The notes beneath the pieces were generated by a model that did not search any database, was not told the DNA's origin, and saw only the letters and a list, made by a program, of their open reading frames with translations. A stretch of 64,000 nt of DNA from Paludibacteraceae bacterium (lineage in GTDB: Bacteria > Bacteroidota > Bacteroidia > Bacteroidales > Paludibacteraceae). Positions 1-9,067 of the stretch are shown one piece after another. Each line of letters starts with the position of its first letter. Position 1 is the stretch's first letter. The position numbers and the translations under genes were made by a program. The stretch covers positions 78,805 to 142,804 of the forward strand of contig JAFSTB010000001.1 of the NCBI GenBank assembly GCA_017450685.1, in the 5' to 3' direction.

Positions 1-158
1 GCGGAGGCGCTCTGCTACACGGATTGGCACAACGATTGTCCAACAAGATGACTATCGACTTCCATGTGGCAGAAGACCCCTTGCACTCAGTGGTGAAAGG
101 TACGGGTATAGCACTCAAAAACATCAATAACTTCAGTTTCCTGCTCAAAGGCGGATAA
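1..158 (+). CDS. mreB: Rod shape-determining protein MreB, C-terminal end (partial)
   Basis: Only the last 51 codons are present. The frame opens at base 3 and stops with TAA at 156-158. The visible peptide starts with GGALLHGLAQRLS and contains FHVAEDPLHSVVKGTG and ALKNINNFSFLL. These match the C-terminal part of MreB actin-like proteins, where the GGGALLRGL strand-turn and the VAEDPL..V..GTG segment line the nucleotide pocket. MreB polymerises under the inner membrane and guides elongasome peptidoglycan synthesis. A hairpin follows 22 bases after the stop. The rest of the gene lies upstream of the window. Confidence 0.9.
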   Translation, partial: GGALLHGLAQRLSNKMTIDFHVAEDPLHSVVKGTGIALKNINNFSFLLKGG

Positions 159-179
159 CAAGACAACACCTCATTGACA

Positions 180-211
180 CGCCATCCCTGCCATTTTGGC
201 AGACGATGGCG
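180..211 (+). terminator. Probable mreB terminator hairpin
   Basis: Bases 180-186 pair with 205-211 (CGCCATC/GATGGCG), and inside them 188-193 pair with 197-202 (CTGCCA/TGGCAG) around a TTT loop. The stem is followed by only three T residues, so termination may be incomplete. It sits between mreB and grpE. No good TAnnTTTG promoter was found between here and the grpE start. Confidence 0.5.
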
Positions 212-261
212 TTTGGTGTGAATTTTGTTCACTACCTAACGATTAAAAAGACAAACGCAAT

Positions 262-852
262 ATGAACGAACACAAAAAGGACGAAAAACAGACTAAACAG
301 CAAGTCGAAGAAAAAGTACAAACACCCGACAATGAGACTGTTACACAAGAAAAAGCAACTGATGTGGCAGACGCTGAAGAGGAAAAAGAAGAGCCTTCGG
401 CAGAGGATAAGTTGGCTCAAGCACTGCAACAAGTGCAAGATTTAGAGGACAAAAACCTGCGCATGATGGCAGAGTTTGACAACTATCGCCGGCGCACCAA
501 CAAAGAGAAATTAGACCTTATCTCTACTGCCGGCGAAGGCATCTTCAAAGAGATGTTACCTCTCATTGACGACTTTGAACGCGCTATAGACGCTATGCAA
601 CAAACCGACGACATCAACTCTCTTCGCTCAGGCATAGAGTTGATTTATAGCAAGTTCATCAAGTTCCTCGATAAGCAGAATGTACACCCTATATCAACAG
701 AAGGTGTGGATTTCTCCACCGATGAACATGAAGCAATAACCACTTTTGCCGCAGGAGAAGAGAACAAAGGTAAGATTATTGATTGTACACAAAAAGGCTA
801 TAAATTAGGCGACAAAGTGATACGTTATGCCAAAGTGGTGGTGGGCGAATAA
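262..852 (+). CDS. grpE: Nucleotide exchange factor GrpE
   Basis: 196 residues. GrpE releases ADP from DnaK and so resets the Hsp70 cycle in the cytoplasm. The first 45 residues are a low-complexity acidic and lysine/glutamine-rich tail, as in many GrpE proteins. A long helix follows (about 48-90), with the family segment DNYRRRTNKEK near residues 74-84 and then LPLIDDFERA. The C-terminal beta domain ends with KGYKLGDKVIRYAKVVV. The ATG at 262 has an A-rich upstream region and no strong Shine-Dalgarno. dnaJ follows after 28 bases, so the two are probably co-transcribed. dnaK itself is not in the window. Confidence 0.97.
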   Translation: MNEHKKDEKQTKQQVEEKVQTPDNETVTQEKATDVADAEEEKEEPSAEDKLAQALQQVQDLEDKNLRMMAEFDNYRRRTNKEKLDLISTAGEGIFKEMLPLIDDFERAIDAMQQTDDINSLRSGIELIYSKFIKFLDKQNVHPISTEGVDFSTDEHEAITTFAAGEENKGKIIDCTQKGYKLGDKVIRYAKVVVGE

Positions 853-880
853 TTGTCAAATGCTTAATTGTTAATTTATT

Positions 881-2047
881 ATGGCAGAGAAAAGAGACTA
901 CTATGAAGTGCTGGGTGTGTCGAAGACAGCCACAGCCGATGAGATAAAGAAAGCCTACAAGAAGATGGCTCTCCAATACCATCCCGACCGTCATGTTAAT
1001 GACAGTGAGCAGGAGAAGAAAGCCGCCGAGGAGAAGTTCAAGGAGGCAGCGGAGGCATACGAGGTACTGAGCGACCCGCAGAAGCGTCAGCGTTACGACC
1101 AGTTTGGTCACGCCGGTGTAGGCGGTGCAGCAGGAGGCGGATTCTCCAGTATGGAAGATGTCTTCTCACAGTTTGGCGACCTGTTCGAGAGTTGGGGTAT
1201 GGGCGGTTCATTCTCATCCTTCTTCGGTGGCGGCAGAGGCGGCGGACAACGCGTGCGCCGTGGCAGCGACCTCAGAGTGAGAGTGAAACTGACGCTGGAA
1301 GAGATAGCCACAGGTGTGGATAAGAAAATCAAAGTTCGCAAACTGGTGCCATGTAAGAGTTGCAACGGTACAGGTAGTGCCGACGGCAAAAGTGGAGAGA
1401 CGTGTCCCACCTGTCACGGCACCGGACGAGTGATGCGCGCACAAAGAGGTATTTTCGGGATGATGCAGATGCAGACCGACTGCCCTAACTGCCACGGAGA
1501 AGGTAAAGTGATAGTGAATAAATGTACTCATTGTGGCGGCGAAGGAGTGGTTCGCGACGAAGAGATAATTACCATTCATATCCCTGCCGGCGTAAGCGGC
1601 GGTATGCAGATACCTATTGAAGGCAAAGGTAATGCTGCACCCCACGGCGGTATCAATGGCGACCTGCTCGTGCTCATTGAAGAAGAGGAACACAAGGACC
1701 TGCAACGCGAAGACAGCGACCTTATATATAACCTGCTGCTCGATATGCCGACGGCTGTGCTCGGCGGACAAGTGAAGATACCTACACTGACAGGCGAAGT
1801 GAAAATAACCGTCACCCCAGGTACTCAACCGGGCAAAGTGCTGAGAATGAGAGGTAAAGGACTGCCCATCATCGACCAATACGCAAGGCAATACGGCACG
1901 GGCGACTTGCTAATCAATGTGGGTGTCTATATACCCGAACACCTCAACAAAGAGGAAAAAGCATTGATAGAGAAACTGCAAAAGTCCGACAACATACGTC
2001 CCGGAGGGGCTGACAAAAAGAACTTCTTCAAAAACCTGTTCGGATAA
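881..2047 (+). CDS. dnaJ: Molecular chaperone DnaJ (Hsp40, type I)
   Basis: 388 residues, the usual length. It stimulates DnaK ATPase and delivers unfolded clients. Domains in order: J domain with HPD at 34-36; Gly/Phe-rich linker at about 75-125; zinc-finger domain with four CxxCxGxG repeats (C158/C161, C175/C178, C201/C204, C215/C218); then the C-terminal substrate-binding beta domains. All eight zinc cysteines are present, so this is a full type I DnaJ. It follows grpE closely and is probably one transcript with it. The last ten bases of the gene, including the stop, are repeated just downstream (see the repeat at 2039-2104). Confidence 0.98.
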   Translation: MAEKRDYYEVLGVSKTATADEIKKAYKKMALQYHPDRHVNDSEQEKKAAEEKFKEAAEAYEVLSDPQKRQRYDQFGHAGVGGAAGGGFSSMEDVFSQFGDLFESWGMGGSFSSFFGGGRGGGQRVRRGSDLRVRVKLTLEEIATGVDKKIKVRKLVPCKSCNGTGSADGKSGETCPTCHGTGRVMRAQRGIFGMMQMQTDCPNCHGEGKVIVNKCTHCGGEGVVRDEEIITIHIPAGVSGGMQIPIEGKGNAAPHGGINGDLLVLIEEEEHKDLQREDSDLIYNLLLDMPTAVLGGQVKIPTLTGEVKITVTPGTQPGKVLRMRGKGLPIIDQYARQYGTGDLLINVGVYIPEHLNKEEKALIEKLQKSDNIRPGGADKKNFFKNLFG

Positions 2048-2104
2048 CAACCACAAATGATTCGGATAACCTCTGAATAAATCGGGTAACCGCAATACAA
2101 ATGA
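2039..2104. repeat. Short duplications of the dnaJ 3' end
   Basis: TTCGGATAAC, which contains the dnaJ stop codon, occurs at 2039-2048 and again at 2061-2070. A variant, TCGGGTAAC, lies at 2082-2090. ACAAATGA after the first copy (2053-2060) also recurs at 2097-2104 before the next gene. The spacer therefore looks built from imperfect copies of the end of dnaJ. Confidence 0.6.
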
Positions 2105-2117
2105 ACGCTATTGACCG

Positions 2118-3191
2118 ATGAAATATATTCGACATATATTATCCATCATTCTTCTTTTGGGTGCTGAGTGTGTCAGTGCCCAAAAACTTTTATATGATGC
2201 CGACTTTCTTCTTAACTTCGACAACCGCGAGATCAACCACCAATATGAGCCATCCGGCACGGTGTTCGGTTTTCGTCTCACCCCTTCAATAGGTGTTCTT
2301 ATCAACGATTCGTCGGATGGTACACATCGTCTGATGGCAGGTGTCAGTTACCTGCAACCGTGTGGTGCCGACTGGCGGCATGTGAAGGTTTATCCGATGG
2401 TTTACTACCATTACCAATGGCGTGGATTTGAGATGCACACCGGCTTTGTGCCGTATGCCGAACTGCGTCAGCCCTTGCCAGAATACCTGCGTAGCGACTC
2501 ATTGGCTTTTGCCTATCCTAATGTGCAAGGTGCTCTGTTTCAGTACTCTTCCAAACACGGTTATGTTATGGCTCTCTGCGACTGGCGCGGGATGATGAGC
2601 CGCGACACACGCGAAGCCTTCCGTATCGTGGGTGGCGGACGATACCAATACCAATGGTTCTACACAGGCGGTTACCTTCAGATGAATCACCTCAGTCATA
2701 ATGCCGACACCATAACAGGCGTGTGCGACGACATAGTGCTTAACCCGCTCGTAGGTGCCAACATAGGGCAATATACACCTTTGGACAGTCTGTCGGTGCA
2801 AGTGGGGTATATAAGTGGTTTACAGAGAGACAGAAAAGCCCGCAATACTTATTGGTGTCACGGTATGCAAGCCGACATAGCACTCGTGTGGCGGTTCATA
2901 GGTTTTCGCAACCTGACATACTTCGGACAAAACCAAATGCCGCTCTACAAAGAATATGGTCAGTTGCTCAACCAAGGTGAACCGCGCTATCAATCCACTT
3001 TCATCAACCGCAGCGACCTGTATTTCTACATCGTTCGCCGCAGTTTCGTCACCTGCTTTGCCGGTTGGAGTCTTATCGTAACCGACCACGGCAAGATAAG
3101 TAATCAGCAACAAGTGGTGTGCCGCTTCAACCTCCACTCCGCACTGCATAACAGACGCAAAGAGACAATAAAAACACTCAACTGGAGATAA
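2118..3191 (+). CDS. Exported protein of unknown function, probable outer-membrane beta-barrel
   Basis: 357 residues; not recognised as a named family. Residues 1-22 form a signal peptide (hydrophobic SIILLLGAECVSA followed by Q). The mature part is rich in Tyr, Trp and Gly with alternating polar/aromatic stretches such as YQYQWFYTGGYLQMNHL and YFYIVRRSFVTCFAGWSLIV, which suggests amphipathic beta strands of an outer-membrane barrel. It starts the + strand run that leads 13 bases later into another exported protein and then two LtaS-type enzymes, so an envelope role is likely. The function is not known, and the barrel call rests on composition only. Confidence 0.75.
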   Translation: MKYIRHILSIILLLGAECVSAQKLLYDADFLLNFDNREINHQYEPSGTVFGFRLTPSIGVLINDSSDGTHRLMAGVSYLQPCGADWRHVKVYPMVYYHYQWRGFEMHTGFVPYAELRQPLPEYLRSDSLAFAYPNVQGALFQYSSKHGYVMALCDWRGMMSRDTREAFRIVGGGRYQYQWFYTGGYLQMNHLSHNADTITGVCDDIVLNPLVGANIGQYTPLDSLSVQVGYISGLQRDRKARNTYWCHGMQADIALVWRFIGFRNLTYFGQNQMPLYKEYGQLLNQGEPRYQSTFINRSDLYFYIVRRSFVTCFAGWSLIVTDHGKISNQQQVVCRFNLHSALHNRRKETIKTLNWR

Positions 3192-3204
3192 TTAGTACCT
3201 ACCT

Positions 3205-4131
3205 ATGGCACTTGCTAACACTCACATACGCATAATAGCGACCTGCCTGCTTCTTAGCGTTAGTATGCTTCTTCTCTCGCAGAAGCGCGATGAGTTTATC
3301 TCCACTCGTTACAACGGTCCGAACGCTTTTCCCGTACCCGATATGCTCGATGGTCGCGTCTCACCAACGATGAAGATAGAGTTGGCAGGCGACTACTATC
3401 ACGGTTTCTCGTCCGACCGAACCGCCGACCTCTTTGCTCGCGCTTATATCCCTCTTTTCACTCGCCGCGTCAATCTCACCGTTTGGATGCCTGTTATGGA
3501 GTGGTACTCAACACCCGTTAAGCGGTTGCAAGAGTGTCAGTTGCAGGACACAGCCTCTATCAGCGGTCACGGTATGGGCGATGTGTATTTGTCCACCGAT
3601 ATACAGGTTCTCTATGCACGGCGTTGGTGGCCTGACATAACGGTACGCGCAGCCATAAAGACTGCCAGCGGCGGACAATGGCGACAAGCACGGCACTATG
3701 ATGACCCAGGCTATTTCTTCGATGCCGCCATCGGCAAATCGCTGTATATAAGTGCCGACGGCAAACCTTCAGCCGAACGACTCTCGGACAACGACTGGGA
3801 AATAAGGTTAGCCGCGAGTGCCGGTTTTCTATGCTGGCAAACAACGACAGCCAATCAAAACGACGCAGTGCAATATGGTGTGCAACTACTTGTAAGACAG
3901 AAGTATGTCAGTCTTCGCACCACCTTCAACGGCTATTCAGGATGGCGCAAGAATGGCGATAAACCGATGGTGGTAAAAGCCGAACTGAGAGGCTATGCCA
4001 AAGGCTTCGAACCGTTTGCAGTCTATCAATACGGCATTCAAGACTTCCCTTTCCACCTGCTCAGAATAGGGTTGGCATATAATATTGATATTCTGAAAAA
4101 ACGTTCTCACAGAACAACCTCACCACAATAA
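3205..4131 (+). CDS. Exported protein of unknown function
   Basis: 308 residues; no family recognised. The N-terminus (about 1-25, with the core IIATCLLLSVSMLLL) looks like a signal peptide or signal anchor. The rest alternates polar and aromatic residues (AGDYYHGFSSDRTADLFARA, LRGYAKGFEPFAVYQYGIQD) and ends in a lysine/arginine-rich tail, compatible with a beta-rich envelope protein. It lies 13 bases after the preceding exported protein and 11 bases before the first LtaS-type gene, so the four are probably one operon. It may be a partner or distant relative of the preceding protein. That is inference from position and composition, not seen homology. Confidence 0.7.
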   Translation: MALANTHIRIIATCLLLSVSMLLLSQKRDEFISTRYNGPNAFPVPDMLDGRVSPTMKIELAGDYYHGFSSDRTADLFARAYIPLFTRRVNLTVWMPVMEWYSTPVKRLQECQLQDTASISGHGMGDVYLSTDIQVLYARRWWPDITVRAAIKTASGGQWRQARHYDDPGYFFDAAIGKSLYISADGKPSAERLSDNDWEIRLAASAGFLCWQTTTANQNDAVQYGVQLLVRQKYVSLRTTFNGYSGWRKNGDKPMVVKAELRGYAKGFEPFAVYQYGIQDFPFHLLRIGLAYNIDILKKRSHRTTSPQ

Positions 4132-4142
4132 GACCCTTCACG

Positions 4143-6002
4143 ATGAAAACACGCATACTCTTTTTGCTCAAATACTACCTGTACTGGATACTGTTCTTTG
4201 TTTTGCAAAAGCCGCTCTTTATGGTGTGGCAATATGGTCAGTTAGGTGAAGTGGGTTGGCGCGATTGGTGGCTTGTACCGTGGCACGGTCTGCCCTTGGA
4301 TATGAGTGTGGCAGCCTATATAGCCATGGCTGCAGGTGTACTGCTCACCATCAGCGTGTGGGTGCGATGGGAATATATGCGCCGCTCCATCAACACTCTG
4401 ACAGGTATTGTCCTTTTCGTCGCACTATGGGTGATGCTCGGCGACAATGGTTGCTTTCCGCATTGGGGCTACCACTTGGATAAAAGTATCCTGCTCGTTT
4501 TCACCTCTCCGCAAGAGGTGCTGGCTAATGCCGAATGGTGGGTATGGTTGGCAGCACTCACGGGGTTCGTAATGCTCTTCACCGTGTGGTGGCTTATCTA
4601 CAAAGAGACCATCGTCCATTCTGCCAATAAACATATATACACACAGATGGCACATACTCTAACTTGGAAAAGCAATGTTGCATCCACTATGGTATTGCTC
4701 TTGCTCACCGCATTGCTTTTTCTGCCATTGCGCGGCAGTGTAACGGTCAGTACCATGAACACCGGAAGAGTATATTTTTCCGACAACCCGATGCTCAATC
4801 AAGCAGCCGTCAATCCGCTTTTCAACCTCATCGAGACACTGACAACAAGTGAGTTTGACACCGACAAATACACCTATATGTCGAGCCTTGAAGCGCAAGA
4901 AGAAGTGAGTGAACTATTACCTAAGCATAATGTGGAGCAGTCTGACACCATCTCTTTATCCCACACCCCTGCTCTTCTCACCACCTCGCGCCCTGACATT
5001 ATCCTTTTCATCTTAGAGAGTTTTTCTTATAATGCATGGAAGGCTATGCCTTGCGTCCGACAATTAGCGTGCGAAGAGGGTGTTCTGTTCGATAATGTCT
5101 ATGCTTCGTCCTATCGCACCGATAGAGGTATAGTGGCTGTGCTAAGCGGTTTTCCGGGACAACCCACCAGTTCGCTTATGCTACACCCTGCCAAAGCACA
5201 AAGACTGCCGAACATAGGGTTAGACCTCAAAAAAGCAGGTTACGACTTGCATTTCTGGTATGGCGGAGATGAAGACTTCACCTCTATGCGATCATACTTG
5301 GTCAGTGGCGGATTTGATAAAAGAGTAAGCGACAAAGATTTTTCTCTTTATGAGCGTATGTCCAAATGGGGTGTGCCCGACCATATCCTATTCTCCCATG
5401 TAGCCGACTCCATCGCTTCTCGACTTTCTCCTGTATCACCTACCTTCGATGTGGTGCTTTCACTTTCGAGCCACGAACCGTTTGATGTACCTACACGCCG
5501 GTTTGCCGAACCCTATCTCAACTCCATTGCCTACACCGACAGTTGTCTTGGCGTTTTTGCCAACCAGCTGAAACAAAGCCACAAATGGGATAACACCCTC
5601 GTTGTTATGGTGGCTGACCACGGCTTCCCCTACCCCGAAGGCATCAGTAGGTTTGACACTCTCAGATACAAGATACCTATCGTGCTGACCGGTGGCGCGG
5701 TGAAAGAGCCTGTGACCGTACATACCCTCTGCTCACAGATAGACCTTGTGCCTACCCTGCTCACACAACTACATCTGCCAACGGATGCCTACCGTTTTGG
5801 TAAAGATATCCTGTGCCCGACAATAGTGCCTTTTGCTTTCTATTCGTTCAACGACGGCTTTGCACTTATCACCGATGATGGTGCAACCGTTATTGACGCA
5901 GCAGTGGACAAACCTGTTATGGAACGCAACCCTAAGCCCGAACGCGAAAGACAAGCACGCGCTTTTATTCAACGGATAATGGAAACAATAGAACAACTAT
6001 AA
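4143..6002 (+). CDS. LtaS-family membrane sulfatase-fold transferase (copy 1)
   Basis: 619 residues. About five membrane helices lie in residues 7-200, followed by a periplasmic alkaline-phosphatase-fold domain from about residue 280. Expected metal and catalytic residues are visible: E292 (LESFS), T326 (RTDRG, the covalent nucleophile position), H444 and D492-H493 (ADHG). In the LtaS/phosphoglycerol transferase family such enzymes move a phosphoglycerol or phosphoethanolamine head group from a phospholipid to a glycan or lipid acceptor outside the inner membrane. In a Gram-negative cell beside LPS genes, modification of LPS, a periplasmic glucan or a surface glycan is more likely than lipoteichoic acid synthesis. 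The substrate cannot be told from sequence. Confidence 0.9.
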   Translation: MKTRILFLLKYYLYWILFFVLQKPLFMVWQYGQLGEVGWRDWWLVPWHGLPLDMSVAAYIAMAAGVLLTISVWVRWEYMRRSINTLTGIVLFVALWVMLGDNGCFPHWGYHLDKSILLVFTSPQEVLANAEWWVWLAALTGFVMLFTVWWLIYKETIVHSANKHIYTQMAHTLTWKSNVASTMVLLLLTALLFLPLRGSVTVSTMNTGRVYFSDNPMLNQAAVNPLFNLIETLTTSEFDTDKYTYMSSLEAQEEVSELLPKHNVEQSDTISLSHTPALLTTSRPDIILFILESFSYNAWKAMPCVRQLACEEGVLFDNVYASSYRTDRGIVAVLSGFPGQPTSSLMLHPAKAQRLPNIGLDLKKAGYDLHFWYGGDEDFTSMRSYLVSGGFDKRVSDKDFSLYERMSKWGVPDHILFSHVADSIASRLSPVSPTFDVVLSLSSHEPFDVPTRRFAEPYLNSIAYTDSCLGVFANQLKQSHKWDNTLVVMVADHGFPYPEGISRFDTLRYKIPIVLTGGAVKEPVTVHTLCSQIDLVPTLLTQLHLPTDAYRFGKDILCPTIVPFAFYSFNDGFALITDDGATVIDAAVDKPVMERNPKPERERQARAFIQRIMETIEQL

Positions 6003-6017
6003 ACTAATCCACCGACC

Positions 6018-7982
6018 ATGAGACATCTCACTCACCCTTTCCTACGTAGCATCGTATATGTCGTATCACTGCATTTGATATGTCTTCTATTCCTCACCTT
6101 ATGCCGTATAGTACTGGCATTGAGCAATATACCGATAGATGGATTGGATATGGGACTGCTCATACATTCATTGGCTATCGGCGTTAAGTTCGACAACTTG
6201 ATAGCATCCTATATCAGCACTCTGCCATGGTTGGTGCTTCCGCTCACTGCACTGATTCTCAATGCCCGCACATCTGTCGCACAGGTAATGCCGTATATGG
6301 TAAAAAGTGCGGCATGGTACTACGGAATCATTTATACCCCGCTGATCTTCCTACACATCGCCAATGCCAGATACTTTCACTTCTTCGATAACCATTTCAA
6401 TATAGGTATCATCGAATGGTTCGGCTTCGTAAACGAAACGGCAGGACTGGTCTTTGACGACAAAACCAACCATATCTTCCTTTTTATCGCACTGATTTTT
6501 ATCGCTTTATTTCTATTTACCATCTCTTTTTTATCTCGCCGTTTCTCCCGTGATTGGCAACCTGTACCCAGCCATTTCAAACACTACGCAACGATGAGTG
6601 CTGTGTCTTTGCTCTTATGGGGTGTATGTTTCTGTGGTATGAGGGGCAGTTTTCAGCGTTATCCTTTACGCGTCAGTTTTGCATATTTCGGCAATCATCC
6701 GTTCTATAACAAACTGGGAGTCAATCCGCTATTCAATATCATCAAGAGTGCCGAATATGGTCGTGTAGGTATTCCTAAAGTCTTGCAAGCCATCGACGAG
6801 AAAGATGCCATCGCCTATGTTCAACGCACATTGGATATTGAGCCTATCGACTCGCTACGTCCCTTAGTAAGGGAAGGTGTTGTCCATCAGCAAGTTACAG
6901 GCAAACCCAACGTTGTGCTTATCTTCATGGAGTCGATGACCTCGTATAACCTTGAAAGACAGGGTAATGGCGAATGGCTGACACCTTACTTGCGACAACT
7001 AAGAGAGAAAAGCATCTATTTCTCCAATGCCTACTCCACCTCCATTCATACCAACAACGGCATTGTAGGTGTACACTACGGTTTCCTGCCCAATTTTGCC
7101 AAGCCTTCGATGAATGTTAATGCCGAACGCTATACCGGTCTGCCTTACTATATGCAAAAAGCAGGGTATCGCACTCTCTGTTTCGTGACCGGCAATCCGC
7201 AATACGACAATATGAATTCCTTCTGGCGGGATAACAGCATAGAAGAGATATACTCGCTCTACGACTATCCCGCCGACAAAGCCGTCAATCGCTTTGGCGT
7301 GCAAGACGACTATATGTTTGAATGGGGTTTGAACAAACTTAACGAGATAAGTGACAGCGGACAACCTTTCTTTGCTTCTTTCCTCACCGTTAGTAACCAC
7401 GCACCCTTAGTCGTTCCCGAAGCCTACGTTCAGCGTGCTCCTACACAAGACGAACAGATCATCGCCTATGCCGACGATGCTATAAGGCAGTTTATGGAAG
7501 CGGCTGAACAGACTGCTTGGGGCAAGAACACCGTCTTCGTCTTAGTGGCTGACCACGGCACACCATTACCCTCGCCTTACGACATGTGCCTGCCGTATAA
7601 CTCTATTCCTATCTATATCTGCTCACCACAACTGACACCACAAGAGATAATCACTCCCATATCGCAAATAGATATATGGGAGACGGTATTGAGTCTGTTA
7701 GGCATACCTTATAGCAACAACTGCTTAGGCATAGATGCACTCAATCAGACACGCGAGTATGCTTTCTTTGTCAGCGACACTCACCTCGGTGCTTCCGACG
7801 GAGAATACTTCTACTGCTTTAATATGCAGAGTCAGACCGACTTCCTTTACCGTATAGGTAGCGGTGATAACCTTATTGACTCTTATCCCGACCGCGCTGC
7901 CCGTATGCGCGAGTATGCGCAGAAGATGCAACGTGTCAACCTTCTCATCATTGATAACCATTGGACCGAACCATGCGAATAG
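6018..7982 (+). CDS. LtaS-family membrane sulfatase-fold transferase (copy 2)
   Basis: 654 residues, a paralogue of the preceding gene with the same plan: N-terminal membrane helices to about residue 208, then the catalytic domain. Key residues are E305 (FMESMTSYN), T345 (IHTNNG), H461 (SNHAPL) and D512-H513 (VADHG). The nucleophile context differs between copies (HTNNG here, RTDRG in copy 1), so the two may use different donors or acceptors. The stop at 7980-7982 overlaps the start of the glycosyltransferase gene, which suggests translational coupling. Two adjacent LtaS-like genes followed by a GT4 form a compact glycan-decorating cassette. Confidence 0.9.
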   Translation: MRHLTHPFLRSIVYVVSLHLICLLFLTLCRIVLALSNIPIDGLDMGLLIHSLAIGVKFDNLIASYISTLPWLVLPLTALILNARTSVAQVMPYMVKSAAWYYGIIYTPLIFLHIANARYFHFFDNHFNIGIIEWFGFVNETAGLVFDDKTNHIFLFIALIFIALFLFTISFLSRRFSRDWQPVPSHFKHYATMSAVSLLLWGVCFCGMRGSFQRYPLRVSFAYFGNHPFYNKLGVNPLFNIIKSAEYGRVGIPKVLQAIDEKDAIAYVQRTLDIEPIDSLRPLVREGVVHQQVTGKPNVVLIFMESMTSYNLERQGNGEWLTPYLRQLREKSIYFSNAYSTSIHTNNGIVGVHYGFLPNFAKPSMNVNAERYTGLPYYMQKAGYRTLCFVTGNPQYDNMNSFWRDNSIEEIYSLYDYPADKAVNRFGVQDDYMFEWGLNKLNEISDSGQPFFASFLTVSNHAPLVVPEAYVQRAPTQDEQIIAYADDAIRQFMEAAEQTAWGKNTVFVLVADHGTPLPSPYDMCLPYNSIPIYICSPQLTPQEIITPISQIDIWETVLSLLGIPYSNNCLGIDALNQTREYAFFVSDTHLGASDGEYFYCFNMQSQTDFLYRIGSGDNLIDSYPDRAARMREYAQKMQRVNLLIIDNHWTEPCE

Positions 7983-9067
7983 CCTTTGATGCCAAAAGAG
8001 CCTTCCACAACCGACGTGGGTTAGGCAACTACAGTCGCGATGTCATCCGACTACTCACCACCTTCTCTCCGAAGAACGACTACTTGCTCTTTGGTGTGCC
8101 CAACCCCGACTACACTTTTCCCAATACGCAAACTATCTCTCCCGATGGTTGTTGGCGACTGCTACCTTCACTATGGCGCAGCCACGGATGTCTGAAGCAG
8201 ATGCAGACAGTGGATGTCTATCACGGTCTGTCAGGCGAACTGCCTTTCGGCATACACCGTTTGCCATTGAGAAAAGTGGTAACCATACACGATGCTATCT
8301 TCATCCGCTACCCGGAGTTGTATAGTTGGACCTACCGACACCTGTTCGCACATAAGGTGCAGTACGCTTGCAATGCCGCTGACACTATCATAGCAATATC
8401 CGAGCAGACCAAACGGGACATAATAGAGTTTTTTCACGCCGACGAAAAAAAGATAGAAGTGGTCTATCAAGGTTGTAGCCATATCTTCCGCGAATCGGTG
8501 AGCGACGAACAAATAGCAGAAGTGAAGAGCCTGTATGGCTTACCCTCGGAATATCTCTTGCAAGTGGGAGCCATCGAACCACGCAAGAACTTGCACAACC
8601 TCATCAGCGCCGTAGCCTTGGCTCATATCGACCTACCTATAGTGTCGGTAGGCGGCAGAACACGCTATGCCGACGAGGCTGAACGGTTGGCTTCACAATT
8701 AGGTGTACGCCTGCTATGCATATCCGGTGCCAATTTTCGACATTTCCCCGCTATCTATAAAGGTGCTACCGTCTTTTGTTACCCCAGTCTGTTTGAAGGT
8801 TTCGGTATTCCTATCTTAGAGGCTATGTGCGTTGGTGTTCCCGTACTGACATCCACAGGCAGTTGCTTTAGTGAGACAGGAGGCAATGCAGCACTCTATG
8901 CCAACCCCTTAGATACGGAAGAGATAGCCGACCAACTGTCACTAATAGTCAGTGATGGTGAACTGCAAGAACAGATGCGAAGAAAAGGCAAACAGCAAGC
9001 GGCACTCTTCACCGACGAACGAGTGGCACTTGCTCTTCGGCGCGTTGTTCTAAAAGAAGAAGTGTGA
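7973..9067 (+). CDS. Glycosyltransferase family 4 (GT-B fold)
   Basis: 364 residues. The start is taken at ATG 7973, which gives MRIAFDAKRAFHNRRGLGNYSR, a typical GT4 N-terminus. An upstream in-frame TTG at 7961 exists but would only lengthen the overlap with the previous gene. The N-terminal half has the glycine loop (RGLGNY). The C-terminal half holds the donor-binding segments VGAIEPRKNLHNLI and YPSLFEGFGIPILEAM with the E-x7-E motif. Such enzymes transfer a sugar from a nucleotide-sugar to a lipid- or glycan-linked acceptor at the cytoplasmic membrane face. The start overlaps the stop of the second LtaS-type gene. The 3' end overlaps the converging O-antigen ligase gene by 59 bases. Confidence 0.92.
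   Translation: MRIAFDAKRAFHNRRGLGNYSRDVIRLLTTFSPKNDYLLFGVPNPDYTFPNTQTISPDGCWRLLPSLWRSHGCLKQMQTVDVYHGLSGELPFGIHRLPLRKVVTIHDAIFIRYPELYSWTYRHLFAHKVQYACNAADTIIAISEQTKRDIIEFFHADEKKIEVVYQGCSHIFRESVSDEQIAEVKSLYGLPSEYLLQVGAIEPRKNLHNLISAVALAHIDLPIVSVGGRTRYADEAERLASQLGVRLLCISGANFRHFPAIYKGATVFCYPSLFEGFGIPILEAMCVGVPVLTSTGSCFSETGGNAALYANPLDTEEIADQLSLIVSDGELQEQMRRKGKQQAALFTDERVALALRRVVLKEEV

Noticed and set aside
1214-1891. 225-codon open frame antisense to dnaJ
   Set aside because: Lies wholly inside dnaJ on the other strand, with peptide composition of a mirror frame and no recognisable domain.
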